Of a stretch of 64,000 nt of DNA, positions 60,820 through 64,000 are shown piece after piece. How positions within the stretch are numbered: the first letter of the stretch is position 1; every line of letters begins with the position of its first letter. The notes below the pieces were generated by a model. It made no database searches and had not been told where the DNA came from. It saw only the letters and a program-made list of their open reading frames with translations. Origin of the DNA: Symbiodinium microadriaticum (lineage: Eukaryota; Sar; Dinophyceae; Suessiales; Symbiodiniaceae); contig LSRX01001467.1 in assembly GCA_001939145.1 (NCBI GenBank), positions 76,256-140,255 of the forward strand, written 5' to 3'. The position numbers were made by a program, and so were the translations under genes.

Positions 60820-60966
60820 GTTTAGGGTTTAGGGTTTAGCGGTGTAGGGTTTAGGGGTTTAGGGGTTTAGGGGTTTAGGGGTTTAGGGGTTTAGGGGTTT
60901 AGGGGTTAGGGGTTTAGGGATTTAGGGGTTTAGGGGTTTAGGGGTTTAGGCGGTTTAGGGTTTTGT
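60820..60966 (+). repeat. Interstitial telomere-like tract (TTTAGGGG)
   Basis: About 145 bp, dominated by the eight-base TTTAGGGG variant. It lies within the B-C intron. Confidence 0.92.
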
Positions 60967-61369
60967 TGTAAAGGGACCTTCTCTGAACATCGTAGCAAGC
61001 TCCCCCCCTCCCCAAGTTCGGGGAGTTAGAGAGGAAACCCTGCTCTGCAGAGTCCCTGCAGTCTAGAACCTTAAGGACGAAAAGAGCCCTAAAAGGGCTT
61101 AGGGTTCAGATACCATATAGGGATCCATAGTGTATGGGTCTAGGCCCCCTACTTTTTAGGGTTATTTGGTCCTTAAGGAAAGTAGCACCTTGACTCATCA
61201 CCTTCGGATCCCAATAGGTAAACTTTAAACTCTATTGGTATATTTCAAGTTTGAAGGCTTTGCAAAAGTAGAAGACTTAAGCTAAAGCCTAAGGCTTGTG
61301 GCCTAAACCCTAACCCCTGCTAGCAATACAGCTACTCGTAACATAGTAACTACAGATGATGCGCACAAG

Positions 61370-61425
61370 GCCTGCGCGAGTCAATGTTGAGTCGAACGGG
61401 GAGATCAGGTGGATAGCTGGAGGCA
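61370..61425 (+). CDS. Repeat-protein exon, C segment (secure)
   Basis: After GCACAAG|G the frame reads ARVNVESNGEIRWIAGG. Joined in phase to 60160 it gives NNHAPARVNV. Ending at GGCA before GAGATG (GA donor) leaves one A and fits the two-nucleotide start at 63113. An overlapping minus frame is a shadow. Confidence 0.88.
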
Positions 61426-61452
61426 GAGATGGGTTTAGAGGGCCTGGGGGTT

Positions 61453-61556
61453 CCTTAGTAGTTGAATTGCTACACTTTCGATTTCTTGGGATAACATGAT
61501 CCCTTATAGAACTGAATGTGTACACTTTCTTGTGTTTATGAACTCGGCAACTAAGG
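61453..61556. mobile_element. Fold-back element, TTAGTAGTTGAATTG type
   Basis: CTTAGTAGTTGAATTGCTAC...CTTATGAACTCGGCAACTAA with GATCCCTTATAGAACTGAA inside. Copies lie at about 7840-7940 and, partly, at 4230-4355. Confidence 0.65.
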
Positions 61557-62520
61557 CTGTTCTGGGTTTAGGGTCTTCGGATTTAGGAAAGATAGAGAAC
61601 TGGAGGCTTTGAATAGAGGGTGTTATGATGTTCCCAGGCAGCCCGATTTCCGAATTAAGTATATACGTCAAAGCGGCGCTTATGCTGCAGCGCTATTCTG
61701 AAATTTCTTTTTCCTCTGTATACTAGACAGTACGCAGACTGTTTAGGCATTCAGAACTCATAATAACATACTGTATTATAGGGAGAGGACATTGGGCTGT
61801 CTGGGAAATGGACAGCTTTTAGTAAGGTTGGGCGGGTTTTGTTGGGATCATAGAGTTTGTTTAATTTGTTAGAATTGAAACAGTTTGGGTTGTATGAAGC
61901 GGGTATAATTGATTTATAAGAGTTGGGATCAGGGCACCTAGTGCTGGTAAGTAGGCTCTGTTTAGAATTCACTCGTTCTAGACGGGTGCTAATCAGTTGT
62001 GCTGTGTGCAAGGTTGTACAAGAGTTGTGGAACCCAGGCACTTAGTAAGTATCTTCTCAGTAGTACTGCGATTGAGAGAGACAGCAGTTGTGGCCTGAGT
62101 TGTACGCCTCCTGACGTCTGACGTCTGACAAAAAACTTGCTTATTGCATCTATATTCCAAGCCGATACCCGAAAACACCCTTGTTACACCAAACCTTCTT
62201 CAATCTTACCACGCATGCACTACATCCCGTGATCCGTGAAGAGGGGCTAGAAGCTGCAAGGGCTTCGGTGCTTAAGTGCAGGATCTGCAGTGCCGATGCG
62301 TCACATTGGGCTATGGCTTGGTGCTTCATTGGCTTGGTTACACAGCTTGAGCGCGTCCGGGTCATGTGGGGGTTTCCGAAAGTAGGGGACCCTATAATAT
62401 TAGGATCATAGGATCCTTATTATAAGGACCCCAAAACAAGGTACCCTATTTTTCGGAAAGTCCCATGTGTTCAGTGACATGGGTTAGGACCGGAGCCACC
62501 AGGGTTCGAAGAGTGAAAAG

Positions 62521-62615
62521 GGTTTAGGGTTTAGGGTTTAGGGGTTAGGGGTTTAGGGTTTAGGGTTTAGGGTTTAGGGGTTTAGGAGTTTAGGGGTTTA
62601 GGGTTTAGGGTATAG
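62521..62615 (+). repeat. Interstitial telomere-like tract (TTTAGGG)
   Basis: About 95 bp of TTTAGGG/TTTAGGGG. A 90-codon frame at 62666-62938 after it has no recognisable motif and is not called. Confidence 0.9.
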
Positions 62616-62978
62616 GGCCTAGTTTTTGAGATTGTTCCTTGTTGAGGGCTTGAAACCAGGATGCTGTGAAACTCCGATGTTCTTGCGACACCACCGAGGA
62701 CCTACAAGCCTTGACCGTCCAGACCTGTACAACACGAACACCAGGTAGACCTTGTAAGAGGGATCCAAGAGACCGTGATCATTCTGAAAAGCCTCTAGTT
62801 TCTACAAAGCTCTGGTGGGCCTCTCGGCCCCTGGTTTCAGCCTTAAAAACCACAGCCCCAAATCCTATGACTCTGGGCCCGAAAATACTACATCGTGCGA
62901 AATCCCTCATGGACTCATGGACTCCAAGTAACCCTTAAGGAAAGCCGAACAACTGCGAATCTTGCCAAGCTCCTTTTC

Positions 62979-63100
62979 AAGGAAACTACAGGTGGGGAGT
63001 TTAGGGGTACATAAAGGGCTTCTATATGAAGCTTCTATAAGGTATATAGACCTCCTAGAAGGCTCCTATAACGGTAACTACCGACCTGAAAATGTCCTAG
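62979..63100. mobile_element. Fold-back element (AAGGAAACTACAGGTGGGG type)
   Basis: AAGGAAACTACAGGTGGGGA...TACCGACCTGAAAATGTCCT. Its left arm carries ACAG|GTGGGG (donor-like) and it ends 12 nt before the acceptor of the exon at 63113. Confidence 0.8.
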
Positions 63101-63112
63101 ATCCTTGACCAG

Positions 63113-63196
63113 GCAATAATCATCACTTCATCAGCCTAAGCGGTATCGTCTTCTCGCCAACCGCCGTTGGCTACGCCATTCCACTGGAGAGACTGG
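63113..63196 (+). CDS. Repeat-protein exon, D segment (secure)
   Basis: Acceptor TTGACCAG|G, donor CTGG|GTTGCT. It reads NNHHFISLSGIVFSPT then AVGYAIPLERL, with the SLSGI-F core and an IPL tail. It starts with two nucleotides, the same position and phase as the D exon at 31792 (GNAGGTWLSLTG). Confidence 0.92.
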
Positions 63197-64000
63197 GTTG
63201 CTTTCGGCTTTAGGGCTTCTTCTTTAGGGTTTAGGGTTGTAGGGTTTAGGGTTTTAGAGTTTAGGGTTTTAGGGTTTAGGGTTTAGGGTTTATTAGAGGC
63301 TTGGGACTTAAGGTTTGTCTGGTTTTGCCACAAGGGCCTTAAGGGGCCCACTGCTTGGGTATGCGGCTTCAGGATATTGATGATTGTAGGGTGGTGAGTA
63401 TTCTGGGGGCTCTATGAGTCTTAGGTTCCGAGGCCCTCTGGGTTGATCCGCGGTAATTTGCGTTTAGGGCTTAGGTCTCCGGGTCCTGGCTGGCTACAAT
63501 TTTACATTTTTGTTACCTATAGTTAGGGCCCTGGAACCCTTAAGGACCCAATAATAAGGTCCCTGGAAGCATAGGGTTATAATAAAACCCAATATGGCGA
63601 TCATTTTTAATATATCCCAACAGGGAACCAGGTCGGCTTTAGCATTGGGCATATCAAAGCCGCTGCTTCCTTGTGAAGATACTCGTCCTGTAAGGCATGG
63701 CGGGCCTACCCTAAAACCCTAAAACCCTAAAGCCCTAAATCCGAGCCGGAAATCCAGAGCCCAGTCACAGGGCTCCCATGGCCCAGACCGAGAGGACACA
63801 GAACTACGGTTGGTTTAGGGTTTAGGGTGTGTGTCAGTGCCGCGTCCCGACCCCGCGCCAGTCGGGCCGCTTCAGTGCAGCGGATCCCGCCCCAACCACC
63901 CCAAGTAACATTTTTCACGGGTTTCGAACTTTTTCCGGTTTTCTATACCACTTCGGGTGATTCACGTGCAGACAGCCCTTTGCAGCCGTCCTGATGGAGC
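63197..64000. other. Window end: heptads and nested fold-back, no secure gene
   Basis: TTTAGGG heptads (63230-63290), then a fold-back whose arms (CCTGGCTGGCTACAATTTTA ... TTTTTAATATATCCCAACAG) enclose the CCTTAAGGACC...GGTCCCTGGAAGC palindrome near 63530, then GC-rich sequence to the end (63800-63910) that may hold a further exon. Confidence 0.5.

Noticed and set aside
1-64000. tRNA, rRNA, snRNA genes or a dinoflagellate spliced-leader remnant
   Set aside because: Looked for cloverleaf arms, conserved rRNA words and the spliced-leader core by eye on both strands and saw none; a covariance-model scan would be needed to be sure.

Overview
This window looks like nuclear DNA of a dinoflagellate, most likely a Suessiales-type genome (Symbiodiniaceae or Polarella); species not determined. 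The evidence is: TTTAGGG/CCCTAAA telomere-type heptads scattered everywhere as interstitial tracts; very short plus-strand exons (about 35-100 nt) separated by repeat-filled introns of about 0.4-2 kb; acceptors mostly of the form AG|G; and donors that only give matching codon phases if GC and GA are allowed beside GT. There is no operon-like or bacterial organisation, and most open reading frames longer than 60 codons are simple-sequence or chance frames.

The main coding content is one protein repeat of roughly 95 residues, cut into exons that recur in a fixed order on the plus strand. I name the pieces A (W-DYG..Y..ATY....C-L-GL), B (W...LATLP.-CRP...IF), C (RVDV..DG-V..VAG) and D (W-SL-GI-F....LPL.NG). 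The clearest chain is B 28733, C 30179, D 31792, A1 33375, A2 34294, B 36299, C 37601, D 38858, A 39072, in which codon phase closes at every junction. A second clean chain is D 50398, A1 51112, A2 51599, B 52887, followed by C 54268, D 55079 and A 56121. A third is B 60079, C 61370, D 63113. Weaker copies in largely the same order lie at 0.5-1.7, 4.5-10.9, 16-21, 24.8-25.1 and 42.8-48.3 kb. An exon at 48925-49220 ending IRWSDGDVWLRK-stop closes one gene. A different protein, with a 99-residue last exon at 24245-24544, lies between two sets of repeat exons.

The introns are built from at least a dozen families of about 80-120 bp fold-back (MITE-like) elements, often nested, plus telomere-like tracts. 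Several telomere-like tracts are flanked by 9-30 bp direct repeats of host sequence, as expected for insertions, and one such duplication carries AG|GT in both copies, so the insert is itself spliced as an intron. Telomere-like DNA tends to be TTTAGGG-oriented just after exons (giving GTTTAG donors) and CCCTAAA-oriented just before exons, so many introns could fold on themselves.

Other content: a frame-broken gene fragment (14549-15008), a proline/alanine-rich ORF pair with a CHGT motif (57435-57993), a 1,287-bp perfect duplication starting at a single N (38613 and 41474), an unusual repeat-free block beside another N (17569-18208), a minisatellite (27942-28190), a 0.4-kb CTG-type array (53386-53799), several microsatellites and one 87-base gap. 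I found no recognisable tRNA, rRNA or CRISPR. The function of the repeat protein is unknown.
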